Assembly (NCBI RefSeq): GCF_036850765.1
Contig: NC_089493.1
Location: forward strand, 192,528,706-192,592,705
Source of the DNA: Saccopteryx bilineata
Lineage: Eukaryota; Chordata; Mammalia; Chiroptera; Emballonuridae
Direction of reading: 5' to 3'
Length of the DNA stretch: 64,000 nucleotides
Shown here piece after piece: positions 1 to 10,054 of the stretch (position 1 is its first letter; each line of letters begins with the position of its first letter). The translations under genes and the position numbers were made by a program. The notes beneath the pieces are model-generated. The model worked only from the letters and a program-made list of their open reading frames with translations. It was not told the origin of the DNA and did no database searches.

Positions 1-110
1 TTCTGTAGAATGGGCCTCTGCAGAGTTATGGTGAGGATTCAATGAGATGGTCTATAGAAAGACCTGGTACATAGCAGGTGGCCATTGAAAAGTAGCTTTA
101 GTAGCTAGTG
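1..110 (+). repeat. MIR SINE fragment (3' half)
   Basis: The sequence matches the 3' half of the ancient tRNA-derived MIR element: an AATGGGCCTC-like stretch, then GTGAGGATTCAATGAGAT, then a 'CCTGGTACATAGCAGGTGGCCATTGAAA' type tail. Heavily diverged, as expected for a family that predates the placental radiation. Truncated by the window edge. Confidence 0.7.
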
Positions 111-508
111 TGTCAGCCTGGGGCTTTGGGGCTTTGGGGCTGGGGGCTGTTGGGGCTCAGGACTCTTTAATTGAGAGTCCTTTGTTCCTGAGTCCTGCCA
201 GATGGGGGCAGTCTCTGCTTTCTTATTCCCCATGTGCTGGGGAGGGCTTCCTCTAACAGCAAGCTAACTTGCCACCAGAGGGCTTTGTCACCTCTCTTAA
301 AAGCATCCCTGGGTGGACTGACAGGGTCCTGGATGCAAGGCAAACCTGTCAGATTCTAATTTGTTTCTCCATCAATTGCTTCCTCATCTGAAATGAGGGG
401 TCAGGCAACCCATCATGCTAGCTCCCTCTGATGGGGACTGACACCCCCATTCAAGGCTCCCTGCCCCGCCACATACTCCATGTGCAAGGGAAGTCGGCTG
501 GTGGCAGT
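111..508. other. No gene seen; one CTCF-like motif
   Basis: Unique-looking sequence with no coding signal. It has a short tandem run of GGGGCTTT near 121-140. A CTCF-type core, CCACCAGAGGGC, lies at 272-283 outside any SINE I recognise. Confidence 0.5.
272..283 (+). promoter_or_regulatory. CTCF-like core motif CCACCAGAGGGC
   Basis: CCACCAGAGGGC matches the well-known CTCF core pattern CCACYAGRKGGC. It is not in a recognisable SINE, so it is a stand-alone candidate. A motif match alone does not show binding. Confidence 0.35.
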
Positions 509-738
509 GCTGAGCTCGAAGGTGCATAGTCGGAGATGTGAGCTCGGCCCATTCATCCACCTTCTGCTCCGTGAGCCCTCATGGGTGCGGAAGGTGCAAG
601 GGGAGGATTCAGCTGCACCCTCTGCTGAGCTTGAAGGTGCATAGTCGGAGATGTGAGCTCAGCCCATTCATCCACCTTCTGCTCCGTGAGCCCTCATGGG
701 TGCGGAAGGTGCAAGGGGAGGATTCAGCTGCAGCCTCA
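509..738. repeat. Tandem duplication, 2 copies of a 115-bp unit
   Basis: The block 509-623 is repeated head to tail at 624-738 with about four substitutions (for example CTCG to CTTG and CTCGG to CTCAG), roughly 97% identity. The unit length, 115, is not a multiple of three, so the open frame crossing both copies at 538-813 reads each copy in a different phase. That argues against a coding repeat. The unit is not a family I recognise. Confidence 0.9.
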
Positions 739-964
739 GCAAGTCGCTCATCATTTACGGCGGTTCCACGCAGGGCTGGTGTGATCACAGCACGCTGGGC
801 AAGGAGGAGCTGAAGTCAGGAGCATCGGTGGGCCAAGGCCAGATCACCTTGGGGCTGTGAGGCCTGGGGAGGAACGGGGAGTTTACTTTTAGTGTAATGA
901 GAAAGTTAGTGCAGTGGCCTGACTTTAGAGCGAGGAGTGTGTCCAGCCTTGCCACCTTCTAGAG

Positions 965-1262
965 CAGGGGTCTCAAACTCAACTCAGCATGTGGGCCGCA
1001 GAGCAAGATCACAGCCGTTCGGTGGGCCGCACTAGGTCTACAAAAGGCAACTGTTATGTAACACTTTTCAGTGTCACAAAACGACCAGAAACTGTAGTTC
1101 GCATCACAACTGCTGTTAACTAAGCTAATAGGATGCTAGAGAAATGAAAAATACAAGTAGGCCCCTAGGCTTACTTAATTTTATCCAAAATATTTTGAAC
1201 TTCGTGGATTAGTCTGCGGGCCGCACAAAATTGTTCGGCGGGCCGCGAGTTTGAGACTCCTG
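965..1262 (-). mobile_element. hAT-type MITE, family 2 (298 bp)
   Basis: Terminal inverted repeats CAGGGGTCTCAAACTC and the matching right end GAGTTTGAGACTCCTG are flanked by a perfect 8-bp TSD, TTCTAGAG (957-964 and 1263-1270). The 8-bp TSD and CAGGG ends are typical of hAT elements. It has no transposase frame, so it is non-autonomous. The same family recurs inverted at 10190-10573. Strand is set relative to that copy. Confidence 0.88.
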
Positions 1263-1699
1263 TTCTAGAGGGAAATCCCTCTCTGAGCTCTCAGTGGTGG
1301 GGGCTACGGTATCCAGCCAGGCCTCTCGACGTCGACCTGGTGCCCACCCATCCACAGTGAGCCCCGCTTCTGGTCAGGATGGGACTTTCATCCTGCGCAC
1401 CGCCTCCCCCGCACCCTCCACACGGCCTCCAGAGGGGTGCTGGTGAGACGCAGCCGCACCCCTCCCTGTGGCTCCCACCGCCCGCTGGATACAGGCCGGC
1501 TATGCCATGTTAGCCGGGGTGGTTGGGCTCCTGGGACCCAGGCCTTGTTCACCCTCCTTTGCCCCTTGCTTCTGCCACTTACTCTCACGCGCCTCGTGGT
1601 CAGGGAACCAAGGGATCCTGTTCTCTTAGACCTCCGGGCTTCTGCCGTGCTCTTCCTACTGTTCACAATGCTTTCTCCCTCTGGCTGACCTGGTGGACT
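1263..1699. other. Unannotated GC-rich unique sequence
   Basis: I see no repeat family and no convincing exon. Overlapping open frames on both strands (1388-1756) reflect GC richness rather than coding, since both strands are open at once. Confidence 0.5.
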
Positions 1700-1790
1700 C
1701 CTGATCAATCACTGAGGGACAATTTCAAAGCACTTCCTCCCAGAAGCCTGCCCTGATTTCCCAATGCTTGATACAGTGCCTGTTTCTATT
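1700..1790 (+). repeat. L2 LINE fragment
   Basis: The phrase CTTCCTCCCAGAAGCCTGCC followed by CTGATTTCCC matches the typical L2 3' segment ('cttcctccaggaagccttccctgac'). Old and short. Confidence 0.55.
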
Positions 1791-2794
1791 GTTGTATTTT
1801 TGGAAGAATGCAACAGAATACTCAGCTAAAAGCAGTGGAAGCAATGAGAACAAGCAGCAGTCTGGAGGTAGGACATCCCCAGAATTGGTACTTTCTCAAG
1901 AGCCCCTGAGGTTTCCTAAGCTACGATTGGGTCATTGGTACATTCTAAGACAATTCCAGGTAAGGAATATGGGATTACCGGATCAGTTTCTCTTGTTGGA
2001 GTTAGTGAGGGATCATCTGATTGAAACGGGTTTTCTTAGCAAAGGAGGAGAAAAGGCGATGACTTCGTGTGGAGTTGGCCTCTGAAATGATCCCAGTGAT
2101 CCCACCTGCTGGCCTTCACACCTTGGGTGGTTCCCTCTTACGTTGTATTGGTCGGTCCATGTGACCAATAGCATAGGTAGGGCAGAAGTGATGCTGTGTG
2201 TGTTTCCTCCCCCGACAAGCTTGTGAATGCCTTGGTTTTTTCCTTGCCCAGGGTCAGGGATCTAGAGTGTGCAGGTGTGAGGTCTAGATGTGTGAGTGTG
2301 TGAACAATGTGTGAGTGTGCAGTCCAGTTGCCAGTCTTCTCCTTCAAGGCTCCTTCCAATCAGGCTCCCTGGACCCGGGGGTGTCTCATTTCCTCTGTGT
2401 GTCCAGGGCTGGCACGGGCCTTGGCACAAAACAGTCTCAGAAAACACGGAGAGAATGAATGAAATTAATAGGATGCTGGGGCGGGTGAATTCCACTTGGC
2501 TGCCATGGCAACTGAAGTGTGGAGAACTCTGAGCAGCCTGGGCCCCTCTGGGTGCTGGGAAGTTTGGAAGTAATTTTTCTGTGAAATGACTCAGGAAGGG
2601 GAAGGCAGTTTCTGTTCTCACCATCTCGGCAAGAGGGCAGCAGAAGCATGGGGGCGGCTAGGGGGCGGCAGACAGTGTCCTTGCCAGCGCAGTGCACTCC
2701 CAGGTACACAGCCCTCTCACTTCCGTGTCCTTAGCTGCACCTAACGGTCGCCCCCTCCAAGCCTGCCTTTTGTTTGCTGAGCACCTACTATGTG
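1791..2794. other. Unannotated unique sequence with one RFX-type X-box
   Basis: No gene recognised. TG-rich sequence near 2280-2320. An X-box-like palindrome lies at 2499-2512. Confidence 0.45.
2499..2512 (+). promoter_or_regulatory. X-box-like RFX motif GCTGCCATGGCAAC
   Basis: It differs by one base (second position, C for T) from the palindromic RFX X-box GTTGCCATGGCAAC. RFX factors bind such sites in ciliary and MHC-class-II promoters. No promoter context is visible here. Confidence 0.35.
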
Positions 2795-2945
2795 CCAGTC
2801 CCTTGACTGACCATTTTCTGCCCAGCTCTGGTCTATAAGCCTCACAAGAGCAGATGCTGTGTCTGTCTTCTTGATAACATTGTGCCTGGCACATAGCTGG
2901 CATGTGCATTTTGTGAATGAAAGAATAAATGAAATGAGTGAGTGA
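2795..2945 (+). repeat. L2 LINE 3' end
   Basis: Contains the L2 3'-terminal signature: GTCTATAAGCCTCACAAGAG, a 'gtgtctgtcttcttgat' stretch, TGCCTGGCACATAGCTGGC, and an AATGAAAGAATAAATGAAAT tail. Confidence 0.7.
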
Positions 2946-2989
2946 CTCTGACTCTTCACATAGAAGATAAAAGGAGGTTAGTCATGGGA

Positions 2990-3130
2990 GGAACTAGGCA
3001 TCAGGGGAGTAGGTAGAAGGGTGGGTAGGATGGGAGAAATACTCCAGGCACAGGAAGCAGCATGTACAAAGGTCCTGAGGTGCAAAGGTCCCATGGTCTT
3101 GTGGAATAAGTCCTCTTGTGAGTACCACTC
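2990..3130 (-). repeat. L2 LINE fragment (complement)
   Basis: The string AGCAGCATGTACAAAGGTCC followed by TGAGG is the complement of the L2 'cctcagggcctttgcacttgctgtt' segment. Confidence 0.55.
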
Positions 3131-3227
3131 TCAATATAAAAATTTCTTCCATCCCCTCCAAAGGGGTGGCCATGGGGAGTCTATACTGCTGTAGTTTGGA
3201 GAACAAGCTGCCTGGGCCTGGCAATAG

Positions 3228-3344
3228 CTGTCCTCATCTACTTACCTCAGTCTCCCCATCTGCCAAATGGGGATAATAGTAGAACCTACCTCATAGGGTT
3301 TCAGTGTCATAAATGAATTTATGGATGTGAAATACTTAGACTAT
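3228..3344 (+). repeat. MIR SINE fragment
   Basis: Core and 3' part of MIR: CCTCAGTCTCCCCATCTGCC, AAATGGGGATAATAGTAG, CCTCATAGGG. It is cut at its 3' end by the composite SINE insertion that begins after the TSD at 3345-3354. Confidence 0.8.
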
Positions 3345-3354
3345 GTCAGGTGTT

Positions 3355-3550
3355 GTCTGACCTATAGTGGTACAGTGGATAAACCATAGACCTGGAATGC
3401 TTAGGTTGCTGGTTTGAAACCCTAGGCTTTCCCAGTCAAGGCACATACAACAAGCAATCATTGAACAACTAAAGTGAAGCAACTCTGAGTTGATACTTTT
3501 CACTCCAAACTCCTCTCCTATAAAATCAATAAATAAAATCTAAAAAAAGA
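3355..3550 (+). mobile_element. SINE family B, old hybrid-like copy (first half of composite)
   Basis: tRNA-derived head (CTGACCTATAGTGGTACAGT, B box GGTTTGAAACC), then AGTCAAGGCACATA and an AAGCAATCATTGAACAACTA module, ending in ATCAATAAATAAAATCT plus an A-tract. The second module is otherwise found in family-C SINEs here, so this copy looks intermediate between B and C. Well diverged from younger B copies. The upstream TSD GTCAGGTGTT (3345-3354) reappears only after the next SINE, at 3901-3910. Confidence 0.85.
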
Positions 3551-3900
3551 GGCCTTGGCCAGTGGCTCAGTGGATAGAGTGTTGGCTTGGCATATGGATG
3601 TCTCTAGTTTGATTCCCAGTCAGGGAACATAGGAAAAGTGACCATCTGCTTCTCTTTCCCTCTGTTTTTCTCTTTTTTTCTCTCTTCCCCTCCCACAGCC
3701 AGTGGCTCAATTGGTTCCAGTGTCAGCCCAAACACTGAGGATAGCTCAGTTGGTCCAAACTTGATAGTCTCAGGTGCTAAAAATAGCTCAGTTGATTCAA
3801 GCATTGGCCCCAGATGGGGTTGCCAGGTGGATCCCGGTCAGGGTGTGTGCAGGAGTCTGTCTCACTATCTCCCCTCCTTTCACTTAAAAAAAAAAAAAAA
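3551..3900 (+). mobile_element. SINE family A, old copy (second half of composite)
   Basis: Starts GGCCTTGGCCAGTGGCTCAG with a degraded tRNA-like promoter, continues through the polypyrimidine tract and the GCCAGGTGGATCCCGGTCAG block, and ends in A15. It lacks the expanded CTCF-like units of younger A copies and has only one related unit (GCCCCAGATGGGG). No TSD separates it from the preceding B element. Confidence 0.85.
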
Positions 3901-3910
3901 GTCAGGTGTT

Positions 3911-5220
3911 ACTTTGTGGAGAATGGAGCCGTGCAGAGGTAGACTTCACTTGGCACCTTGGGAGGGCAGCTCTTGTGAGGGGGCAGTCGGAACAAGGGAG
4001 GGAGCTTGCTGGAGGCAGGAGCATGTAGTCAGGCCTCTCTCTTTTGCCTGAGCAACCCCTCCTCTGCACTGATCACAAGGGACATTTGGTGCAAAGGATT
4101 TGTCCCCTGGTGTGAGGCCCCTAGTTCCTGAGAGTTGGAAACAGCGTTCTGGGCCCATTGTTTCCATTTCCAGACAGTTCCAGACAAAACCAAGCATGAC
4201 GGCTTCATGGGAGTGACACAGAGCTACTATTTTAAGGCAGTTGCGGGAGCTCCGGGGGTGCCGTGTGTTCTCTTGTCATAGGCTTGTCGGAGGAGCCGAA
4301 GCCGCCGAGCGCCTGGGTGAGGAGGGGAACCCTCGCCTCGGCTGACTCTCAGACAGACCCCAGGAAAGCCAAGGTCAAAGAGGAAACCAGAGGAAACAGG
4401 GGGACCCCCAGCGGGGCATCTTCACAAGGCAGAGAAAACGTTTAAAACCACAGGTTGTGCAAAACCCATAATGTTCATTAAGTCAGGTAAGATGGTCGTC
4501 TCCCAAAGGGAACTAGCTAAACGGGGAGGAGAGTGGCCAGAACGTCAACTGCATTAGGATTGCTTGAAGTGTTAGGTGAATATTGTTCCATATACTACTT
4601 GGGTAATTAAAACGCAGAATAAAAAATATTTTTAAAAACATTAGGCAAGGCTTCTTTGACCCTGGGGTTGGATTTGTCCAAAAAAAAACATTTCTCTTTT
4701 TGGAATGAGACCTAATAAAACCTTGACCTCTCCTCTCTGGAGTCTCATCTCCCTTCCCCCACCGTGAGCTGAATTTTGCAGGATACAAAAGAAAAAAAGA
4801 GAAGAAAATGCTAATGAAAAGACACCCACTCAACTCCCTTTGCCCAGAGGCCGTGAGAAGAAGCTCGTTCTCATGATGTCTCAGGCTTCCAGGAAATTCC
4901 CGAGCCCTGGAGGCAAGGCTGAGGGGTGCACCCCCCCAGTGGGGATTAGAGGTAGAGGGACCCGAGGGGGTACAGGCAGTGGGTAAATGCTCCTAAGTGG
5001 AGGTGAGCCAGGTGGGTGCCGTAAGGCCCACCCCTGGGATGTCTTTTCATTGTCCTGGTGGGCTGGGCGGTGGTACGTGGAGAGGAGGCTGGGCCCTTTC
5101 CTGTCTGATGTGGCCCCAGGCCTTGGCCTGATGATAGACTTCCGGTTACTCCCCAGTGGACAGTCCCGTGAACTTTCCCCGAAGTTTTGGTATTTTCTCT
5201 CTGGTGTCATAGAAAGAATG
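3911..5220. other. Unannotated, mostly unique sequence
   Basis: No exon recognised. Overlapping open frames occur on both strands. The part near 4140-4220 is repeat-free and of even composition. 4620-4830 is AT-rich with short A-runs. Confidence 0.45.
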
Positions 5221-5424
5221 TTGAAGAGCTAGATAGATCTGCTGTGTGCTGGCTGTGTGACCTTGGGCAAGTTATTTCACCTCTCTGTTGCCTCCTGAGC
5301 TGTCTAATGAGGCCAACCTCCCCTACTTCTCCGGCAGATCATGAGAAAAGAATGAGATAAGATGTGGGAAATGCCCAGCAGACTGTCTGCCCATGGCCAG
5401 TGCCCAATAAATGGGCATGGTTGC
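5221..5424 (+). repeat. MIR SINE
   Basis: Near-complete MIR body: GCTGTGTGACCTTGGGCAAG, TTCACCTCTCTGTTGCC, then a degraded 3' part ending CCAGTGCCCAATAAATGG. Confidence 0.85.
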
Positions 5425-5901
5425 CGGTGGGGTCACAGATGGACCATCCCTCGGGGTGTCTCTAGGCTTAGTCTCTGGGCTTCCTCCTGGGGAAGAATGT
5501 GGGTTCTGCTTGACATCTGCAGGTGAGCTGGAATTGCTTCTAGAATGATCTAGGCCAGCTTGGGCACACCACTCCTGGGGCCCGGTCTGCCCACTGGCCA
5601 CCCACACTCTGGGACAGCTCCTCCCAGCCCTGCCTCTGGGGCTCTGCGGGAGGCCCAAGGCTGCCCTTGGAGATGAGCTGCAAGATTAAGACTGGGTGAC
5701 TCATGGCAGAGCGGGAGGCCAAGACGGGGGATCAAAACAGTGATGGAGGAAGACTTCTTTTCCCCCAGGGACTAAGAGAAGCTCCAGAAGGGACCCACGC
5801 TTCATCAATTACTCATGGGGCCTGAAGGAACCCATGCAGAAAGCCCAGCTGGGGAGCAGGGTGGAGTGATGGGGTAAGAAGCCCCTCCCCAGCCTGGGAT
5901 C
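5425..5901. other. Unannotated unique sequence
   Basis: Nothing recognisable. Open frames on the minus strand at 5323-5735 overlap each other in different phases and look fortuitous. Confidence 0.45.
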
Positions 5902-5909
5902 AGCTAAGC

Positions 5910-6389
5910 CAGGGGTCCCCAAACTACGGGCCACATGCGGCCCCCTGAGGCCATTTATCCGGCTCCCCGCCACATTCCAGAAGGGGCACCTCTTTCATTG
6001 GTGGTCAGTGAGACCACCGCAAAGCGCAGCGTCGCTCACGTACAGTACTACTTCTGGTGACACGGGACACACGCTTCACAGCTCTGGAAGCACGTCTTAT
6101 CACTTGTTACAGCTAGCAGTGACAAATACGGAACTGGACATTGACCAGCTCATTAGCCAAAAGCAGGCCCATAGTTCCCATTGAAATACTGGCCAGTTTG
6201 TTGATTTAAATTTACTTGTTCTTTATTTTAAATATTGTATTTGTTCTCGTTTTTTTTTTTTTTACTTTAAAATAAGATATGTGCAGTGTGAAAAGGGATT
6301 TGTTCATAGTTTTTTTTTTATTGTCTGGCCCTCCAACAGTCTGAGGGACAGTAAACTGGCCCCCTATGTAAAAAGTTTGGGGACCCCTG
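5910..6389 (+). mobile_element. hAT-type MITE, family 1, long form (480 bp)
   Basis: TIRs CAGGGGTCCCCAAACT and complement, with a perfect 8-bp TSD AGCTAAGC (5902-5909, 6390-6397). Near 6120-6184 a short frame reads ...LDIDQLISQKQAHSSH-stop, which resembles the C-terminal tail of hAT-Charlie-type transposases. The element is therefore read as an internal deletion of an autonomous hAT, with + set as transposase sense. Compared with the copy at 15942 it lacks about 18 bp near 6010. Confidence 0.92.
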
Positions 6390-6524
6390 AGCTAAGCTAA
6401 GGTGCTCTGAGGCGACAAGTGTCACCCATTCCTAGAGGGTTTGCATTGGGAGGGACAAGCAGTAGCAGGTCTGCTGAGTACCAGGCCTTCCCACAACCTG
6501 TGTTGTGGCCATCCACTGGGCTGG

Positions 6525-6640
6525 GTAAAATGGATGATTAGCCCCATTGTATGGATGAGAAAACCGAGGGGCAGAGAGAGGTGGCTTGTCTGAGGTCACA
6601 CTGCTATGAAATGACCATAATGGGAATGAATGAAAGGAAA
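6525..6640 (-). repeat. MIR SINE fragment (complement)
   Basis: CATTGTATGGATGAGAAAAC, then GAGGGGCAGAGAGAGGTGGC and GAGGTCACACTG match the reverse complement of the MIR core. Confidence 0.75.
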
Positions 6641-6654
6641 TCACTTCTATGAAA

Positions 6655-7330
6655 GGGGATCAATATTTGCTGAGCATCTACCATGTTGGGTGTTGGGGGT
6701 ACAGTAACAAACAAAGCAAAGTCTCTGTCCCATGGGGCTGATATTTTATTTGTGGGGTAACATGCAAGAAACAATCAATAAAAAAATGTGTGAGCCTGAC
6801 CTGTGGTAGTGCAGTGGATAAAGTGTCAACCTGGAATGCTGAGGTTGCCGGTTTGATACCCTGGGCTTACCTGGTCAAGGCATATATGGAAGTTGATGCT
6901 TCCTGCTCCTCCCCACTTCTCTCTCTCTCTCTCTCCCCTCTGTCTAAAATAAATAAATAAAATCTTTAAAAAAAATGTGTGGAATAGTTTTGAGTAAGGA
7001 AACTTGCTATGAAGTAAAACAAAGTTGAGAGGAGAGGGAATGACAGGCAAGGTGGTGTTTGGGGACAAGCTGCCCTTTTAGATGGGTGACCAGGAAGGTC
7101 TTTCTGAGGAGGTGAATCCTAGAAAGATCCAGAAAAGCATTCCTGGTGGGGAGAGCAGCAAGTGCAAAGGCCCTGAGGCTGGCAGATACTTGATGTGTTC
7201 AAAACATTACATGATGGCTGGTGTTGTAGGTGTGTGTATGAGTGTGTGTGGGGGAGGATGGTAGATGACAGGGTCAGAGGGGGAGTGAGGGCCAGTATGT
7301 AGGGGGCCTTGAAAGCCACCGTAAGAACAG
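6655..7330 (-). repeat. L2 LINE 3' region (complement), split by a SINE
   Basis: Left part: TTTGCTGAGCATCTACCATG, then AGTAACAAACAAAGC. Right part: AGGAAGGTCTTTCTGAGGAG, then AGCAAGTGCAAAGGCCCTGA and GGGCCTTGAAAGCC. Together these follow the complement of the L2 3' consensus across the family-B SINE inserted at 6793-6968, which shows that the SINE is younger. Confidence 0.7.
6793..6968 (+). mobile_element. SINE family B
   Basis: tRNA-derived head AGCCTGACCTGTGGTAGTGC, B box GCCGGTTTGATACC, AAGGCATATATGGAAGTTGA, a (TC)n tract and an AATAAATAAAATC tail. TSD AAAAAATGTGTG (6781-6792) is repeated after the tail at about 6971-6982. Confidence 0.9.
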
Positions 7331-7554
7331 ATCCTTATGGAAGAATACTAGCTGTTGTGGCCCCAAGAGGGCAGATTCATACTGCCCACCTCGTGGTCTC
7401 CTCCCGGGCACCATGAAAGAACCAGAAACACTCAGCCTGCAGAAGAAGATTAGGAGTTCGTAAGTCTGTCTTTACCACCATGAGAGCTGCTGCCCCCATC
7501 CTCCACCTCACCCCTACCGTTGCTTCAGAGTGGCTGCCAGTGCCCGGCCTGGGG

Positions 7555-7740
7555 GACCTGCATATTATCTAGTTTAATGTGTGCTTCACGGCAACTCCGG
7601 GAGGAGGCATCCCTATGTTACAGACGGGAAACTGAGGCTCAATGGGCACGGACTGACTCAAAGTCACATAGTGGGAAGTGGAGCCGACTTGAGCCCAGAC
7701 GTGAGAGATGATGCTTTTTAACCCAGGGCCGGTCTTTGAG
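7555..7740 (-). repeat. MIR SINE (complement)
   Basis: GAGGAGGCATCCCTATGTTA, CAGACGGGAAACTGAGGCTC and CAAAGTCACATAGTGGGAAG are the complement of the MIR core. Confidence 0.8.
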
Positions 7741-8460
7741 AACCCTGACACATCTGCTGCTGGGACACCTCTCCCCAACACCCCCCAACCGGACCACGGG
7801 CCCCACAACCCCTCCCTGCTCAGGCAGAGCGCCGGAAGCTCCAATCTCCAGCTTCCTTCCCTCGACACCCCATTAGCCATTAGCATTATCAGCATTATCA
7901 GGGAACCACAAGCCCTGCTGACCAGGGAGTTTCTGGTGAGAAATTCCATCCCAGCGCTTTCCTGACTCACTGCTACGTGGGCAGCTCTGAGGACCAACCG
8001 GGAGCCATTTAGAAGTAGGTGTCAAAAGTCTTCAAATGTTCTCTTATCCTTTGGGCCACCCAGAAATTCCCACGTCTCCAGGGGAAATCACAGGACCTGT
8101 GCAAAGAGGAATGTTCACGCAGTGGGGACACACGGTCTAGGCTCTGCCAAAGAGCCGTTTGTGACCACTGCCTGTCCGAACTGGTTGAAGCCGCATCCAA
8201 ACCACTCTAGTTGTTACACAGTTTGAAGGTCACCCCTGCATATAAGGTTGTTCGCTGCATCCCTAACATCAAAAGGGAAAAACCAGCATTAACCTATGTG
8301 TCCAGTAAGAGGGGACTGGTTCTATGAGTGGGCCATTTCTAGTTTTTAAATGCATAGCAATTAACTGTGAGGCTCCTAAAGAATATATAAGGTCGTGGGA
8401 AAATGATTCTCATCTCCTGTGAAATGGAAAAGGGTTACAAAACAGCACTTTTATTTTATT
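7741..8460. other. Unannotated unique sequence
   Basis: No exon or repeat recognised. A direct repeat (TTAGCATTATCAGCATTATC) is near 7880-7900. Confidence 0.45.
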
Positions 8461-8774
8461 TTTTTTTATACAGAGACAGAGTCAGAGAGAGGGATAGATA
8501 GGGACAGACAGACAGGAACGGAGAGAGATGAGAAACATCAATTCTTCCTTGCGGTTCCTTAATTGTTCATTGATTGATTTCTCATATGTGCCTTGACCGC
8601 GGGCCTTCAGCAGACTGAGTAACTTCTTGCTCAAGCCAGCGAGTTTGGGTCCAAGCTGGTGAGCTTTGCTCAAACCAGATGAGCCCGCCTCAAACTGGCG
8701 ACCTCGGGGTCTTGAACCTGGGTCCTCCGCATCCCAGTCCAATGCTCTATCCACTGCGCCACCTCCTGGTCAGG
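8461..8774 (-). mobile_element. SINE family C
   Basis: On the minus strand it begins GCCTGACCAGGAGGTGGCGC with a tRNA-like promoter (AGTGGATAGAGC, B box GGTTCAAGACC). It runs through the internal CTCATCTGGTTTGAGCAAAG module to GTCAAGGCACATATGAGAAA and an A-tail, seen here as the T-run at 8461. The minus-strand open frame over it is a by-product. Confidence 0.9.
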
Positions 8775-10052
8775 CTCCAGTCTTGAAGAAAGAGTATCAA
8801 TGTTTCTGATTCCGACAACGTGGTGAGCTGAGCCGATGCCTCCTTTCTCACTGCAACCCATAGAAACATCTAGAAGTGCTGGATGATGTTAAACAAAATT
8901 CTTTGAAACGCCGTGCTAAACTTATTAAATGAAGGAGAATCTCCACTGGGGCAGGAGACGTGGCCTGCCATGCAGTTGGCCTGCAGGCAGGTGGGGACTG
9001 ATCGGTCTTGACGAAGTAGGGACCTCAGCAAGGCGTTTCCTTTGCAGTGACGGCCCTGTACCGTTCACTAAAATATTTCCGGAGCACGGGAATGTCTGCA
9101 CCCATTTCCAGACTGGGATGTGGAAGGGAGAGACTCTGCTGCATCAACCTGGGTCCCTGAAAGAGGACACTGTCGCCTGATAGACGTGGAGAGAAAGTAA
9201 GACATAAACCTCAGACGTCGTCTTAAGCCACGGGAGGGTTTGGGTTTGTTTATTGCCACAAAATAACCTCGCCTGTCCTGACCGCCCCAGCCCTCCGTGG
9301 AGGGGAGGGGGGCTAGGGAAACCTCACTCCAAATACGGTCTCAGCTTCAGGCTCCGGGTAGAAATGAAAAAGCATGCTTAGGGAGTTTGAAATCTCAGGC
9401 CTGGACCATGGGAATGAGTGGAGACTAGGACAGGAAGCCCAAACCAAGGAAACATGGTAAAAATCTGTCTAGGTAAAAACTCAATTGCTCCAGAGGCAGC
9501 GAATGGAGAACTGGTTTCCGAAGACGTTACTCCAGCCCTGGGGCACACGAGACGCCCACAGAAATCACAGCCCTGGGACGAGATGAGCTTACAGTAAAAA
9601 ACTAAAAACCACATAAGGAAAATGGTCAGCTATAGGGCGGGGTCAGCCAGGAGAACGAACTAGGAAGATGTGGGTCACAGTACTTACAGGACAGTAGGAC
9701 ACTCAGAGAGAGACCAACATATGTGTTTTGTTTCGTGGGTTTTTTTTCAAAGAAGTTTGGAAAATGTAGCCTTCAATTATTTTATGTAATGAAATTAAGA
9801 GCATGAAGTTAAAGACACGGTGAACTCCCTTGACCTAAATATATTAATGCACTCACTCTGTGATTCATACATCATCCAGGAATCAGTAACTTCCTGACAT
9901 TACTATTTAAGGTTTCAGATTTGTAGTATTCGTAATATGTCATTTCATCATACGCATTAAAGAGATATTCATATTTCTTGATAATGAGAACAAATAAAAT
10001 AAATATACCTGAGTGTTTATATGTGTGTACAAGTGCCTAGCAAACATCGAGA
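8775..10052. other. Unannotated sequence; AT-rich towards the right
   Basis: No exon recognised. 9730-10040 is AT-rich. Nothing in the overlapping short frames resembles a known protein. Confidence 0.45.
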
Positions 10053-10054
10053 TA

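Noticed and set aside
538..813. 91-aa frame with an internal repeat
   Set aside because: It crosses a 115-bp tandem duplication in different phases, so the apparent protein repeat is a by-product.
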